A DNA stretch of 64,000 nt from Curvularia sp. ZM96 (GCA_022457065.1 JAJGBQ010000005.1:1674001-1738000), one strand, 5' to 3'. Positions 1 through 13,100 are shown, counted from the first letter of the stretch. The notes: a model not told the origin generated them from the sequence alone. Numbers and translations: made by a program.

Positions 1-1035
1 CGTTCGTAAATGGAGCGCTAAACCGCAAGTTTTCATCATCAATCGAGAATACTACGTTCTTAGACCCTCCTGGTTCATCCACGTGGTGGCAGACTCCGAG
101 GAGCGGCAAAAAGCGTTTAGCCGCCATGGTGTACTAGAGTACGTTTTCCGTACGATGGTCTATTTCCTACCGTATCAACAAATTCCCCATGCCGTTAGGG
201 CAACGTAAGATTTCTTGGCGACAGTAGTCTTTTCCTGTCGAAATGGCGTTCGGCATGGCCTAGGATACCTTGTAAAAGTATGCATAACCGCTGTTACATC
301 GTTCAAGAAAATGTGGATTTGAGACAGACCACGCAGCACCTTCTACGTGCAATCAGCCATTGTCCGCTCAGGTGTTCCAAACCCACGAATGCACTGAAAT
401 GCATGTCTGGGCGTTTGAAGCCATAATAAAACATGCCGACTGTGTACCTTGCCCAAACGTCTTTGCGAACGGGCACATTGCAGTATACGTAGCGAGGAGT
501 AGGCGACTGTTCAAGCGACGAAGAGATAAGGCAACTCAGACAGCGCGCCACGCGACGCAACTAAGGACGCAGCAAGAAGCACCCAAGGCGCATGGTACAG
601 ATTCTTGGGAACACGTCTTTGTGCTACGGCTACCGCATGAACTGTGAGAGGGCCAAGATGGTCTAAAACCGTAGAATGGGAAATACCGCATGCGTGCAGA
701 CGATTAATGTTTATTCGTGCAGGCACTTCCATGCCAAAAACACTGATCGTCTGCACCTCTATGCTCTCGTTGGTCGTACGACACGCTAATCTACTCTGCA
801 GCAAGCAGTTTTACCGAAAACGTAGGTAAGACCACGGTATGTAAAAACGCGGGGTCCAAGTTCTTAGTAGCTCTTGTTGATAATTGGTCTTTATCCAAGC
901 ATGAAGTGGCGTTCGAATGGAACCGACCTAGCTGTCAGGACGGTCCGTGAGAGACTACAAGAATGCAAGCTACCCACATGCGGCGGATGCGTAACGAAAG
1001 AGGAAAATTCCACGCCCTGGATTTGAGCACTCGCC
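1..1035. other. Intergenic, no gene supported
   Basis: Only short overlapping open frames on both strands, none with a recognisable motif or plausible splice structure. The right end is the promoter and 5' leader of the DHA2-type transporter at 1036. I see no repeat or RNA gene. Confidence 0.5.
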
Positions 1036-2844
1036 ATGATGCTTAAGACACCTACTGTGAATTCGGGCCCAACAGACCCTTTGGAAATCACACCGCAGAC
1101 TGAGCATACAAGCCATGCCGCAAAGCACACTTCTACCTCGACAACTGCGACAGCCGTAGAGCCGTATGAAATCAATGAAAAGAAAGATAAAGAGCAGGTA
1201 ACAACAAGCCCTCGATCATCAGTAGGATACAAAACCACTGCAAGCCGCCACGGTCGACCGCCAATCCGAGTTATCGTCGCATTCGTTGCTCTCACCCTTT
1301 CAATATTTCTGGTAGCCCTTGACACAGTGCTCATTCCCACTGCGCTGCCGACCATCTCGCAATCTTTCCGGATACCGGATTCGCTTTATGCATGGACTGG
1401 ATCTGCCTACCTCCTCACCAACGCCGCGTCAATACCTTTCTGGGGAAAGCTATCCGATGTCTTTGGAAGGAAATCCATTTTACTGACAGCCAATGCCGTC
1501 TTTCTAGGCGGAAGCATCATTTGCGCAGTGAGTATCAATGCGCCCATGCTAGTTGCCGGGCGAGCCGTCCAAGGCCTCGGTGGCGGCGGCGTGGTGGTGC
1601 TGGTGCACGTTTGTGTCAGTGACCTGTTCTCCATTCGGCATCGCTCGTTCTACATGGGCATGGTGGGCGCAGCATGGGCAGTCGCTTCTGCCTTAGGACC
1701 TGTACTCGGCGGTATCTTTGCCCAGGAGTTGAGCTGGAAGTGGTGTTTTTACATCAACATACCCATCATTACGTTTTCCATCATTGTGCTCTATTTCACG
1801 CTCGAGCTGCACGACCCCAGAACGCCACTTCTCAAGGGACTTGCTTCTGTCGATTGGCTTGGAATCGCTACTATCATTACTGCTGCTGTTCTGCTGCTTG
1901 TTGGCCTCCAGATTGGGAGTGGTGGATCGTATGGCAGTCCGCTAGTCATCGTGTTGATTGTCATTGGATCGGTCATCTTCATCGCCTTCCCTTTTTCTCA
2001 ATGGTGGGAAGACAAGCGCGGTGGCAGCCCTATCATGCCCCTCCGCATATTCAAAGACATCAGCAATCTAAGCGCACTGGGTGTGTGCGCTTGCGATGCG
2101 TTGGTGTTCAACTCAGTCGCATATTTCCTGCCATTGTATTTTCAAATCGTCCTTGGAAGGAGTCCGGCCGCCACTGGAGTACTGATGCTCACCATCGCAA
2201 TCCCGCTGGCAATCGTATCTTTTGTATCAGGCCATGTCATCGAAAAGACTGGTCGCTTCCTCGAGGTGCTTCAGGCCGGACTGTTCTTGATGACACTCGG
2301 TGTCGGTCTTCTCATCTCATTCAACGCATCTTTCGATCTCGGAAAAATCATCGGCATCTTGATCGTCATTGGGCTTGGATTTGGTCCCAACTTTGGAGCT
2401 CCGCTTATCGCTTTGCAAACAAGGATAGAGCCGTGCGATATAGCTACCGGCACAGCGGCTTTCGGTTTCGTCCGCATGATTTCCGGCGCTATCGGCCTAG
2501 TCCTGAGCCAAGTCATTTTTCAGTATTTGACGGTATCTTATTCTGATAGACTTGTCGCTAGCGGCATTCCCAGGGATTTCGCAAAACTGCTTGTCGGCGG
2601 CGAAGCCATCTCTCAAGGTATCCAGATCAGCGACCTTACCGAATTTCAGAGGGCAGTAGTCCACCAAAGCTTCATGAGCGCAATGAGACGGGTGTGGATC
2701 TTGTACACGGTTGTCGGTGCGTTAGGACTTTTGATATCTTTTGGCATCAAAAGAACAAAATTGAGGCAAGATTCATCACTGACTTCGCTCGAAGAGGGTG
2801 GGATACCAGAGGTCGAACACACTTCTTCGAATAGAGCAGTCTAA
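1036..2844 (+). CDS. MFS transporter, DHA2 (14-helix) drug:H+ antiporter type
   Basis: Single-exon gene of 602 residues. It should be a plasma- or vacuolar-membrane proton-coupled exporter of drugs, toxins or metabolites. The hydrophilic N-tail covers about 75 residues. Helix 1 carries the DHA2 signature LVALDTVLIPTALPTISQSF, helix 2-3 loop has MFS motif A (GKLSDVFGRKS), helix 4 has GRAVQGLGGGG, and helix 5 has the antiporter motif C region (SALGPVLGG) followed by SWKWCFYINIPI, which is typical of fungal DHA2 proteins. Length and hydrophobic pattern fit 14 helices. The first of two adjacent ATGs is taken as start. No secondary-metabolite core gene lies nearby, so substrate is unknown. Family call is firm; substrate is not. 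Confidence 0.9.
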   Translation: MMLKTPTVNSGPTDPLEITPQTEHTSHAAKHTSTSTTATAVEPYEINEKKDKEQVTTSPRSSVGYKTTASRHGRPPIRVIVAFVALTLSIFLVALDTVLIPTALPTISQSFRIPDSLYAWTGSAYLLTNAASIPFWGKLSDVFGRKSILLTANAVFLGGSIICAVSINAPMLVAGRAVQGLGGGGVVVLVHVCVSDLFSIRHRSFYMGMVGAAWAVASALGPVLGGIFAQELSWKWCFYINIPIITFSIIVLYFTLELHDPRTPLLKGLASVDWLGIATIITAAVLLLVGLQIGSGGSYGSPLVIVLIVIGSVIFIAFPFSQWWEDKRGGSPIMPLRIFKDISNLSALGVCACDALVFNSVAYFLPLYFQIVLGRSPAATGVLMLTIAIPLAIVSFVSGHVIEKTGRFLEVLQAGLFLMTLGVGLLISFNASFDLGKIIGILIVIGLGFGPNFGAPLIALQTRIEPCDIATGTAAFGFVRMISGAIGLVLSQVIFQYLTVSYSDRLVASGIPRDFAKLLVGGEAISQGIQISDLTEFQRAVVHQSFMSAMRRVWILYTVVGALGLLISFGIKRTKLRQDSSLTSLEEGGIPEVEHTSSNRAV

Positions 2845-4096
2845 CGTCTCACGAACTTATTTTATATATACATATTTTGAACTGCTGGAAAATCAACATC
2901 TACTACCATTCTAGGGGTGTAGCCGACCGGCCACTGCTCTGCAAGAACTTAGAGCGAACACCATCATTTCCAACGGCCTTCCGAATTGGACGGAACATTC
3001 GCTACAGCAGTACGACTACGTATTTCTTCCAGGACCACGACGAAGTTCGTTATAACTATTCCCAGACGGGTCTCGATACAAATGAAGCCTGTTAGAGCAA
3101 TTGCACGGCAGCATTCTGGGTACATTCTCGTCGATCTGCTGGAGACACCCAAACAATAAACATCTTATCTAGTGGGATCTAAAGCCTTCAGATGCAACAT
3201 ATGCAGGTCTGGAGTAAAATGGGAAAGCAAGGAAGATGCAAAGTGGTTGCATTTAGCAACACCATAAGTTCACATGACCGTTTGTCTCGGTAAAATGGCG
3301 TGATATACGCCTCTGTATTTAAAGCCAAAAGTTTCTACTAGTAGAGAACCAGATCAATTTCTCACTAATCACCAAGGTTGTTTCTTCGCATGTTTCTTGT
3401 GTGCAATCAGCGGGCTTTTCTGAATGCCCTTAACTGGAGCTTGATCGCCCTAGACGGCGTGCAACTTGTGTTCCAGCGCTCTATAATTTCTGTTAAGTTT
3501 ACTTACTGTTTACATAAATATTCTGGAAGTTCAACTTTACTTGGAAGAGAAGCAGTGGCGGCTGTAGGAAAAACGATGCCGCACACCAATACCATCACCA
3601 TGCTTCTAACCTAGGTCACGTGAAGCGCCGTCCATTGTCCCAATCTCCAACCTAGCTGGGAACAAGGCCTTGGCACGAGACGACAGACCTAGCACAATCG
3701 TCACACAATGCGAGCGATATGACTTCTTGCATTAGCTATCTTGATGTTGGTCGTATTCTATGCTTCTATCTTGCCGCCTACTGTTCCTTCCATGAACGGT
3801 TCTACCAACTGAGCCTAGTTGACAGCTCTATTACCCCTTTGGCAACACTCCGTGTGCACGATAGATTCAAGAGCAGGGAATTCACGGACTTATTTCGTAT
3901 CCATTTCTGAATATCCCCTGCGCCAAGAGATCAGGCAGCAATTTAAGACGCAAGTGGTGACGACGACTCTGGGCCATTTTGCATACAAAAGGCTTCGAGG
4001 TTGAGACTAGGAAGACATCATGAGTTTTTTATTCTATCTTTTGAATTTGTACCCAAGTTGATCGAGTGGCGCATCGCGTGGCAGCGCGACAAAGTG
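2845..4096. other. Intergenic, no gene supported
   Basis: Holds the 3' end of the DHA2 transporter and the presumed promoter of the 2EXR/F-box-like gene. Short frames at 2877-3095, 3378-3614 and 3719-4004 lack motifs and conserved composition. No repeat seen. Confidence 0.4.
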
Positions 4097-5027
4097 ATGG
4101 GTCTTACATCTCCAGCTACAGCACCAGCTCGATGCTATCTTTTGGAACTACCCGGAGGTATGCAAACACTGCTGAAATTTCCGCAAAGCAATTGCTCATG
4201 AAATGACCTATGCAGAGCTTCGTAACCGCATTTACAATTACGTTCTTGTTCACCGTGACCCATACAAAAACAGGGATCTTGACGTACCCTACACTGTTCG
4301 GCTCAGAGCTCCTCCTTACCCACAATATGCTTGCATACTCTCACCCAGCTGCACATATTACGACCGATGGCACATACTGATAAGGCAGACGCTGGGCCTT
4401 ACCCAAACGTGTCAGGCTATCCGTCACGAATTCCTCCCTTTACACCTCCGTCAAATCCAAGTCGAATTTATCTTTCCTGAAGACATGGAACGATACATTT
4501 TGGATTTCTTTCTCCGACCTGAGGACGCTTACGGTACATGTTTTTTGTTGCGACAACAACGTAAATACATCGAAGTGTTGCCGTTGATCCAATCTCTGAG
4601 TAAGGCACCAGGCGTTACTCTAAGGTTCGACCGTCTGCTAGGCCGCGATCCAGTCAATATGAGTGCGCTCTTGGATATAAAGGGAAATCAAAAGTGGCGG
4701 GAATACGTTGAGAACTGTGTTACTGGTATAGCATATTACACAGACTATGTATACTATTTGAAACATCAAGACGCGAACCAGCTTTTTGTCAACATTCGGC
4801 ATACGACCGGGGAACCATGGATGATTGAGGAGAAGAAAGAAGACACGGGTGATGATGGAGATTCGACAAGAAACAAAACGCCGGCCAACAAACCCGAGTG
4901 TGTGAAGAAATGGCTGGAGTTTGCTGGTATCGCACACCTCGACGAGACTTTGGATGATGTCGGCATTCAGGTTGCACCGGAGGACGAGGACAGCGAGAGC
5001 GATACAAGTTCCATTGAAGACTCATGA
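4097..5027 (+). CDS. 2EXR/F-box-like domain protein (two exons)
   Basis: Exons 4097-4157 and 4216-5027 give 290 residues. The 58-nt intron (donor GTATGC at 4158, acceptor TGCAG ending 4215) is inferred because the join restores the hallmark LLELPGELRNRIYNYVL, which the longest frame alone (from ATG 4203) breaks. This motif, followed by LTQTCQAIRHEFLPL, is typical of the large 2EXR / F-box-like family expanded in Dothideomycetes; such proteins may act as substrate adaptors, but function is mostly untested. The rest has no recognised domain and the tail is acidic (EDEDSESDTSSIEDS). The start at ATG 4097 is the nearest upstream Met in the joined frame; 4001 is a possible earlier one. Family call good, role unknown. 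Confidence 0.75.
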
Positions 5028-5983
5028 AATGTTTGGTGGTCTAGTTCGGAGTGTTAGACCTGTTGTCAAAGAAAAGAAATAGAACGGCTGGTGAGTAGGT
5101 AGATCAATGAAGAATAAAAGATCACAATCATGCTGTGATATTAAGCCTGATGTGCCTTACTAGAATGTGCGCTATATCTTCTTAGGCTCCAGCTTCTGGT
5201 CACAGCATAGGGGCATTGCAGGTTAGGCGCAGGGAAGATGTATACTCCCTGTTTCTCGTATGACGGCAAGTTACACAATAGTGCCATTTATTTGGATTCT
5301 CAATGCCGCGGAATCTCCAATTGGATTGCTTTAGAAATTTGGAATGAATATATGAAGCTGGCACAAGACTGAGTCTTTTCTACGTTGAGGTGAGAAAGCT
5401 TTTATGCGAGAAGAAGATTTCTTTTTTCACTAGTATGTTCAAGTCCTGAATAGATGATCTAATTGGTGTTTTCCAAAGAAAGAATACTGTGAGCCTAGCG
5501 CTGGTAGCGGGCGAGGGATTTTAGGCAGACAGTTATCTTGCATATGGAGTTTCTGAGGAAGAGTACATCATGCCACTCAACGCTTTATTCTCTCTCGCTA
5601 TCCAATTGACCCTAGAAGTAGCGAAAGACTTACACAAACTAATGCATTCGTTGAAGGCTGTAGTTTTGTATGGTTAATCTTTAGCGAAGAGAAACAGAAA
5701 GCGTTTGGTATTCCTGCGGCCGCCAACGAGGCCATGTTACGCGCAGCACGCTCATTGGTCAGCGACCCTCTGCACCTCCGCGACTCCGCCACCACGGGCG
5801 GAACATGCGGCCCCAATAGCTCCTACCCATTGTGCAACTAGAAAGAGGCTGAGCACAAAACCAATAATTATGGCCTCAGTCACCTCATTTGTCTCTTGCC
5901 TAGCAAGCATCTTCTCCTCCAGCTCAGACTTTCCTCTGTAGCCCTCTACTGTCTTACGACACCACCATTACACTCCAAACACT
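5028..5983. other. Intergenic, no gene supported
   Basis: 3' end of the 2EXR-type gene and promoter of the gene at 5984. A frame at 5705-5941 has no motif and is not supported. A pyrimidine-rich stretch just upstream of 5984 is consistent with a fungal promoter/leader. Confidence 0.4.
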
Positions 5984-6709
5984 ATGATCTTTGGCGGCCT
6001 AGAGATAGTCGCAGGCGGCTATCTCCTCCACCGACACTATCGCAAGAAGAACCAAAAAGATAACTTCCAATACGATGCTCAGAAAAAACGACACCAGACC
6101 TACCCCGGCACAAACGGCTCGCAGCAAACCGGCTGGCACGCGCAGGCACCTGAGCAGCAACCCCCAATGCCAACATGCCACACCAAACACGCATGCTACG
6201 CCGTAGCACCCCAACCACGTCCCCAGCTATACACTCCCCAGACGCTATCTCAGCAGCAACAGCAGCAGCAGCCTCGTCCTCAAGGCCCACCGCACACCCA
6301 AAGCTTCAACATCCCCCGCCGCCCCGTCCCGCAGCGGAAACCGCAAATCATCATCCAGCCCTCTCTCCAACGCACAGATTCCTTCGCTACGCTCTCCCGC
6401 ATGCCCATTGCCAACGGCTCGCGGCCCCACGACATCCCCTCAGACGAAGACTTCTTCCCACAGAAAGACTCCAGCCGGCCTGGGCTCTCGCCGTACGGAA
6501 ACACAAGATACGCCGCGTCGACGCCGGCATTTGGCGCGACGCCCACATCGCCGGGGCTACGGTACGAAATGGCTACTACCGAGCATGATGTTGATGAGTG
6601 GTATGGGTTTCAAAGGGAATACGGGAGCGGTGCTGAGGAAAGACCGCATTATGCGCCCACTGTGTCGACGGAGCTGGGGGAGCTTCCGCCTCCCCCGTAC
6701 GTGCCGTGA
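5984..6709 (+). CDS. Hypothetical low-complexity protein with C-terminal PPxY motif
   Basis: Intronless frame of 241 residues; I do not recognise a family. A short hydrophobic N-terminus (IFGGLEIVAGGYLLHRHYRKK) could be a weak membrane anchor followed by a basic stop. The middle is rich in Gln, Pro, His and Tyr, including a seven-Gln run encoded by CAG/CAA codons (about 6250-6270), and is likely disordered. The extreme C-terminus is ELGELPPPPYVP, containing PPPY, a consensus ligand of WW domains such as those of the ubiquitin ligase Rsp5/Nedd4. Together this would fit a small membrane-tethered adaptor of the ligase, but that is inference. The gene ends about 425 bp from the tail of the convergent DUF3638 gene. 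Confidence 0.6.
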   Translation: MIFGGLEIVAGGYLLHRHYRKKNQKDNFQYDAQKKRHQTYPGTNGSQQTGWHAQAPEQQPPMPTCHTKHACYAVAPQPRPQLYTPQTLSQQQQQQQPRPQGPPHTQSFNIPRRPVPQRKPQIIIQPSLQRTDSFATLSRMPIANGSRPHDIPSDEDFFPQKDSSRPGLSPYGNTRYAASTPAFGATPTSPGLRYEMATTEHDVDEWYGFQREYGSGAEERPHYAPTVSTELGELPPPPYVP

Positions 6710-7134
6710 TGTGCATGAAGCGATTTATTTCAATCGCTTTTTTTTTCTACATATTTTCTATTATTTCTTTCAAGGATGGGATATGGTATACTTTCGTATT
6801 TGTATATTTAATCTGGGTACAAAATGTAATGAATGCAGGTTATGCTTTCTTAGATTTCTTGACTTTGTGTCAGGTGGAGGCTGTGCTGTGATGTAACCGC
6901 ATGCAAGTGTGGGTCTGAGAAATCAAATACCTTTTGTGTGATGGATGCCCAGCTGAAACGTGCAGTAGCAACTCAACTCAGCCACAATCGGTATTCGCTT
7001 AGTGTCTTGGTTGGCGCGGTCACTGTCGCAGTATAGCCTACAAGCAACTGTTGATCTGCAACTCCTTTTGTTCACTGTTATCTCAACTACCCTACATACT
7101 ACGTCCCAGGCAAAACACAATAGACGCATACTCT
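6710..7134. other. Convergent 3' region
   Basis: AT-rich stretch between two convergent genes (stops at 6709 and 7135). Contains T-rich tracts (6725-6780) expected for 3' untranslated sequence; nothing else seen. Confidence 0.4.
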
Positions 7135-10100
7135 CTACTCTTCATCCTCTCCATCGGAAGAGCCTCCATCCTCACAAGACTCGAATCCCAGGCCTTCGTC
7201 CTCAGACTCATCCATGTGCTCAACAGCAAGTTCGAAATCCTCGTCATCCTCATCATCGTGCTCATCTTTGTCTTGGTCTTCTGGGTAGCCCGGCGCATGT
7301 CGTGCAATCTTCGGGACAAGGGCTGGGTCGTCTCCATTGGCGAGCGTGTGGAAGAAAGGATGCCTCTCCGTGAGCGGTTTGCCCGTGGTAATAAAGCCCA
7401 TGGGCGTGTGCTCAAAGTCTTGTCCCTTGCGGCGGAGAGTAATCCACTCATGTACTGTTTATCATCAGTTAGTAAACATTTCCAACAAAGGCAATGCTTA
7501 GGATACGTACGGAAAGTCAGCGGCTTCGTTGCAAATGCGGTCTTGTCTGAGTCTTGTGACAAGTTCTCGCTCAGTCCAAGGTATCCCAGTAGCTCATGGT
7601 ACTCATCCCATTCAAGGTACACGCGTCCAGCGAACAGACCCAATTCAACCCTCAGCCAAACGGGAGCGCGGAAGTCAGTCGGCATAGGAGGTATGGCGTA
7701 GAAGTTGAGTTGATTGAAATGTAGCATCCTCCGGGTGACTGGCGCCGCGTAAACTATAAGATGAACTTTGCTATCGGGCTCATAATGTTGTGAATGCTGC
7801 ACAATTGGAATCAGCTCATTTGCTTCCTCTGGACTGACCAGGAGAGCTTGCTGGCTAACGTTGCTCCAGAGAATCCAATGAGGAGACCGAATGTAGTTGT
7901 CGTTCAACTCCAAAGTCTCAACGGTACGACTGAACTGAGCTGACATCCAGAGACCTGATTTCATGGAAGAATTAACGGTGTATTTACGGCCCAGCTCCGT
8001 TCGTGCCAGCTGTGAGAACATGGGTTGATAGGCATCACTCCCGGCAACCAGATGTCCAAAAGTAGCGAAATGAATGATGTCTTCATGGAGTTTCTTCACT
8101 TTGGCTGCTTGGAATTGCAGAGATTGTTGGACCTCCCGCACATGCTCCACCTCCGATTCAATCTCGCGCTCGGCTTCACGTTCTTGCTCAATCTCTACCT
8201 CCTCCAAGGCTGACGCGTGCACAGCAGCTCCACGATCCTGGAAGTGCTTTCTTCTTTGTTGAAGTTCCTTGGCGATATCTCCCAATTTTGGATCCCATTG
8301 AACCGTCTTGAGAGGGTCATTTTGACGCTGGGACTTTGGCTGGTAAAGTTGCTTCAACGAGAGGGTTTCCTTGATGCGCACTTTGGACAAGAATGAATCT
8401 CGCGACACAGGGCAATTGAGATAATCAGGGTACTCCAGCCGCGCCTGCTCTTGCTGCAGGTAGTGCGACGTCTGTGCAAAGAACGAGGGTTCGGATTGCT
8501 CCATGATATCGCATGTTTGACCAAATAACCACTGGAGCACGTCGCCCGACGTGGGATGATAATAATCGTTGGTTACATTCAATCGGTCAAGTATACCTTG
8601 GTGTACTTCTGGAGGTGAAAAGAAAGTGACCGATTGAGTCTTGCCGAGTAGGCGCAATCGCATGGCTGCTTGTACGAGCGCATCCTTCGTCAGGTGTTGG
8701 CCAAGAGTGAGTGCAGCCCGTGCGTCAGGTGGAAACTTGAGGTCTGTTCCGCGACAATGGCTTTCGTCCAAGTATACCACGCATCGCTCAAGGTTGTCGG
8801 CGAACGGAGACGCGACCAAGGGAACGCTCCTGCCCGCACGAGACAACACCCATACCCGGTGGTCGTCATCGAAGTAGACGGCGGCTGATGCATTCCAATC
8901 TGCCTCTAGCCAGGCTCTAGCAAAGTCTTTGTTTGAATGTTCCAATACCTGCGCACCAGCATCAATGAGAATTCGAATCTTTCCACTTGGCCGGGTCCGA
9001 TATGAGTTGTTGCTACGAAATGTCTCATTTTGCACATGGGAATGAGAATCCTTGCCTGCGAGGCTGTTGATCAAGTCCACCTCAGTCCACCGAGCGCCAC
9101 GTGGAAAGTTCATGCGGACATAAGACTGGTTTGTAGGCATTAGCAGATAGTACGGGACCTCTGCGTTTGTATGTGCGAGTTGTGCAATCTCTTGCTGTTG
9201 AATCAAAAGGGGCAGTTGGTGTCGGGAATCGTTGGTGCCTGAGAATCCGGTGACACGGGGGCCGCTTTGCTTTGTCTCTGTGGCGACAGACGGAAATAAA
9301 TTCCATCCGGACGCCTGGAGCTTCAACTTGAAAGTTTTGGCGTATTTGGGAAAGACAAAATTGTTCAAGTAGAAGTCGACCAAGCTAGCACTGCACCGAA
9401 TGAACTGATGCAACTCACTTAGCTGTCGCATATCTTCGGCATTGATAGCTGCATAGTCCCATTCCCTCGGTATGACACATCCTTTCGGGAACCATTTCTC
9501 ATATTGGATACTGGGTTCATCGATCTTTGCAAGGTGTTCGAAGGATTCCCTGAACTGATGCATACTCAATCCCTGGTAGTAAAAAGACAAACATGTCAGA
9601 GTGATAGCAACGTCTGGATGGCCCCATTCTGCCGTAGGAGATGGAACGCCCTTTGCTAGATACGGCACTGCTATGGGTGCGCGTGTCGAATGAAGTCCAT
9701 ATTGTACATTCCAACGTTTCTTCAAAGTGGTGAGTAGTATACGATGAACAAACAATCCGCGAAGCAAATTGATTGTCTTCATCAACTTCGGTTTGTCTTG
9801 GAATTCTTTGCAAACCCTCGAGACTACATGACTGCGGACAGTCGGAACAAAGATGTAGGCTCGAATGTCTTCCCTGGTGGTGAGGGAATATTCAGCACAA
9901 GGCAGGATCGATGGGACTTGGCCTTTGCAGATGATGTTGACGAGAAGATAGAGTAGATGTTCCTCAGCATCTTTGCGCAAAAAATATATGAGCGGGAACC
10001 CGTCAACGCCGCGCTTGACTGTTTCGATACTGTAGGGATACCGCGCTTGTACTGTGGACGAAAAGTCCTTCACGAGATGGAGGACATTTTGGATCACTTG

Positions 10101-13100
10101 CCAACGCGTGGGATGACCGTCTACAGTCGTCTGGGTGCCAGATGGATAGATGAGCTGCGTCCGTATTGCCAAGGATACATCACACTCATCTAAAACGTCC
10201 CGTGAATACTGATCGAGCCAACGCTGAGTCTCCATCATTTTGGATGCTGGTTCGAGATTTCCATCGCACAGCTGCTGTAGGCCGCTCAGTTTGAACGAGA
10301 GAATATGCTCGGGCAATGCGAGAAGAATACCACGGCGATCACGCAGCTTCGCATGCAGCTTTTCATATAGACGTATCAAGGGCTTCGTTGTAGGCGTTTT
10401 CCGAGAGAAAGGGACATGCATCAGCTCACGATTCACCAAGCTTCCAAGCTTAGCTTGCATTGCCTGTGCTGACTGTAGTAAGAGCGCTCTTGGTATCACG
10501 ACGCGAGCTAAGTGTGTGCCGTTGGCGAGAAGCGCGGCCACCATAGCTAGAAACGGTAAGCAACGTAACAATAGAATTGAACTAAGAAGACACTTACGAA
10601 GAATGCAGGAAGTCTTTCCCTTGCCCATTTGAAGTTGGAGAACGGAATTTCCGCCTGACGGTGGTGAAACGGTCGCCAGCGCAACGTCTACTTGCTCCTC
10701 TCGGAGGAGAACATCGCCATCGATTTCTAGGAGTAGCCAATCTGGATAGTCCAGGGGACTCCAGTTGGTATGGCCCTCGTTCGCCCATTCATCTAACTCC
10801 TGCTGTTGCTTCTTTCTCTTTTGGGAGTCATGTATGCGAAGTAACTGTTGCAATTTGCTCATTGCGAGACCAAGAGCGACTAGTGCCTCCTTTGTACCTT
10901 TTCCAAATTCTATTCCAGAAGACTCTCGTAGCTGACTCAGCAGATCGATAAATGTCATGCTGGGCCAAAGATCAACCATCTGGAGCCACCTTGCTTGAGG
11001 ATTGCTAGCGCGCAGGGCACATCGAATATGTTCAGCCACTGCAGCTGCAGATTCTTTTGCCGTGTTGATTTCATTGAATGTGATCTGGTGGCAGACCCAG
11101 TGTACTGTTTCTTTCTTGTTCATGATACACTCTTGAAGAGCGCAAATGCTGGCTTCAAGCTCCGCTGCGTACCTACACCGCACGAAAGATGACGGGTCTT
11201 TAAACTTCGCTACAACCTCTCGGAGCGTCCGAATTTCTGTCGGGAAAAAAGGAGCACTGTGAGGAAGCATCATCTTCTGAGGGCGAGTGACGTTCACGCG
11301 ACTGTGAAAGTTTCCTGGGCTGTGAATGATATTACCCGACCTAGCGCTGAGAGTCCCAGCATATGAGCCGACAATGGGAGTACCGGTCTCGTGGACCGCA
11401 GTGTGACCGGCTATGGGAAATTTGAGCAAATGGCAAAGTTGCATGTCATCCCAATTTCTTGAACGTTCGTGATATACCACAAATGGTGAGATTTCGGTTT
11501 GTGCGACAGCTGGCGTCAATGATTTACACTCATGAGGATGCGCTCGGGAAAGCACATCCTGAACCCGCTCCAGATACAGGAGAAGTTCATGATTCTGCGT
11601 AAGACGAATCCATTCAGGAGTGATGTCTGCCAAGGCGCGCTCGATGTCGAGGTGGGCCGGATCGACGACTACCAATCTCTGTGGGTCAATCTTTGAGCTG
11701 GGCCATTGCGCTACGATCGAGGCTGCTAGCAGTTCGCATGCTTTATCCACGCTTGGCTCGTGTAAACTTTCGGCTTTGACTAGCTGCGAACGCTTTTTGA
11801 ACCCAGTCTCTGAGAAGGGAACTCGCGCTCTAGCCATCAGGGACACAAAGTATGACGTCGGAGGTGCACTGTCAGCGCGGAAGTGGAAATAGGCAGGGTG
11901 TTTCGGGGCAGGTATATCACGGATCTCTGGCAACATGGCGAACGAAACCAGAACACGAAGCAGGTCCAGATTTGCATCGGGAGAAAACGCCAGTGTGCTG
12001 AAAAGAAACATCAGACTAAATTTATCGTCCGAGTTGCACTGTAAGGCCTTCTGTGCAAGTGCTCCCCATTCGGCTCGGAGGTCGACAGCAAAGTGATCAC
12101 TGAATAAGACTTTTCGATAGAGCTTATCGTAGCCACCTACGACAGGAGCATCGTGGAGAAGAGCGACTAACGGAATCTCTGTGCTGTGCGATGTCTGCCA
12201 ATTTAAAAGGAGTTTCGATATCGCTAACACGTTCAAGAGTTCTCGTGAAGACGTGCGTGTATCGCGCGTATGGTAGACTTCTTCCTCCTCGCCAGTGTCC
12301 TTCCTTTTGAGAGCATTGCACCTCACGAGCGCACGTGTAGCAAGGTGTGTGGCTTGTGTAGATAAACTGAGTTGTTCTTGAACCTGATGCCCGGGAAGGA
12401 AGCGCGACAAATCGGACGACTTCTTCAGAATTCTGGAGATGATTGCGGCATAGCGATCATCCTGCATATAGTTGGTACAGCCAGCACTCCAGCATACTGT
12501 TTCCATGCATCTGGCTTCAGGGGGGTAGTATCCGCGCTTCGGCGAAAGATTTTTGATGCAATTCAACAGGTTGACCATTTGGTCCGATAACGGGTTCCAG
12601 GGTTGGTAAGCCGCAGATTGAAGAAGAGAAAGGGCTTCCTCAGTCCCTGTTCGGCCAGTGAGGGGATCGGCTACAACATGCGACGTATAAGCATGAAGTA
12701 GAGCCTTGGTGTACAATAGACGCGGCTCAGGTGCGCAGTCAACTCGCCCCAAGGTATCATTGACTGTGTATTTGAGATATCCGCCTCCGCCTATCCCAAT
12801 ATCGACACAGACGTGGGGTCCATCTCTCGACACGTTCAAGTCTCCCAGGGGAACCAGTATGCTCTTCTGACGATGATTGGCGATGGAATGTACCACAATC
12901 CTATTACGTAGGCCATACCATGTTCCACAGTTTTGGTCTTGCGAAACGACAGCACCTAGCCGCGGTGATATTAGAAGGCCTTGCTTGTCGACAAAGAAGC
13001 TCAGGTCCATGCGCTTCAACTCTACTGCCACTTTGCGGTTATTCCCAGTAAACACCAGTATGTCTGATGGAAGCTCGAAATATCTGAAGATCGCGGCGAT

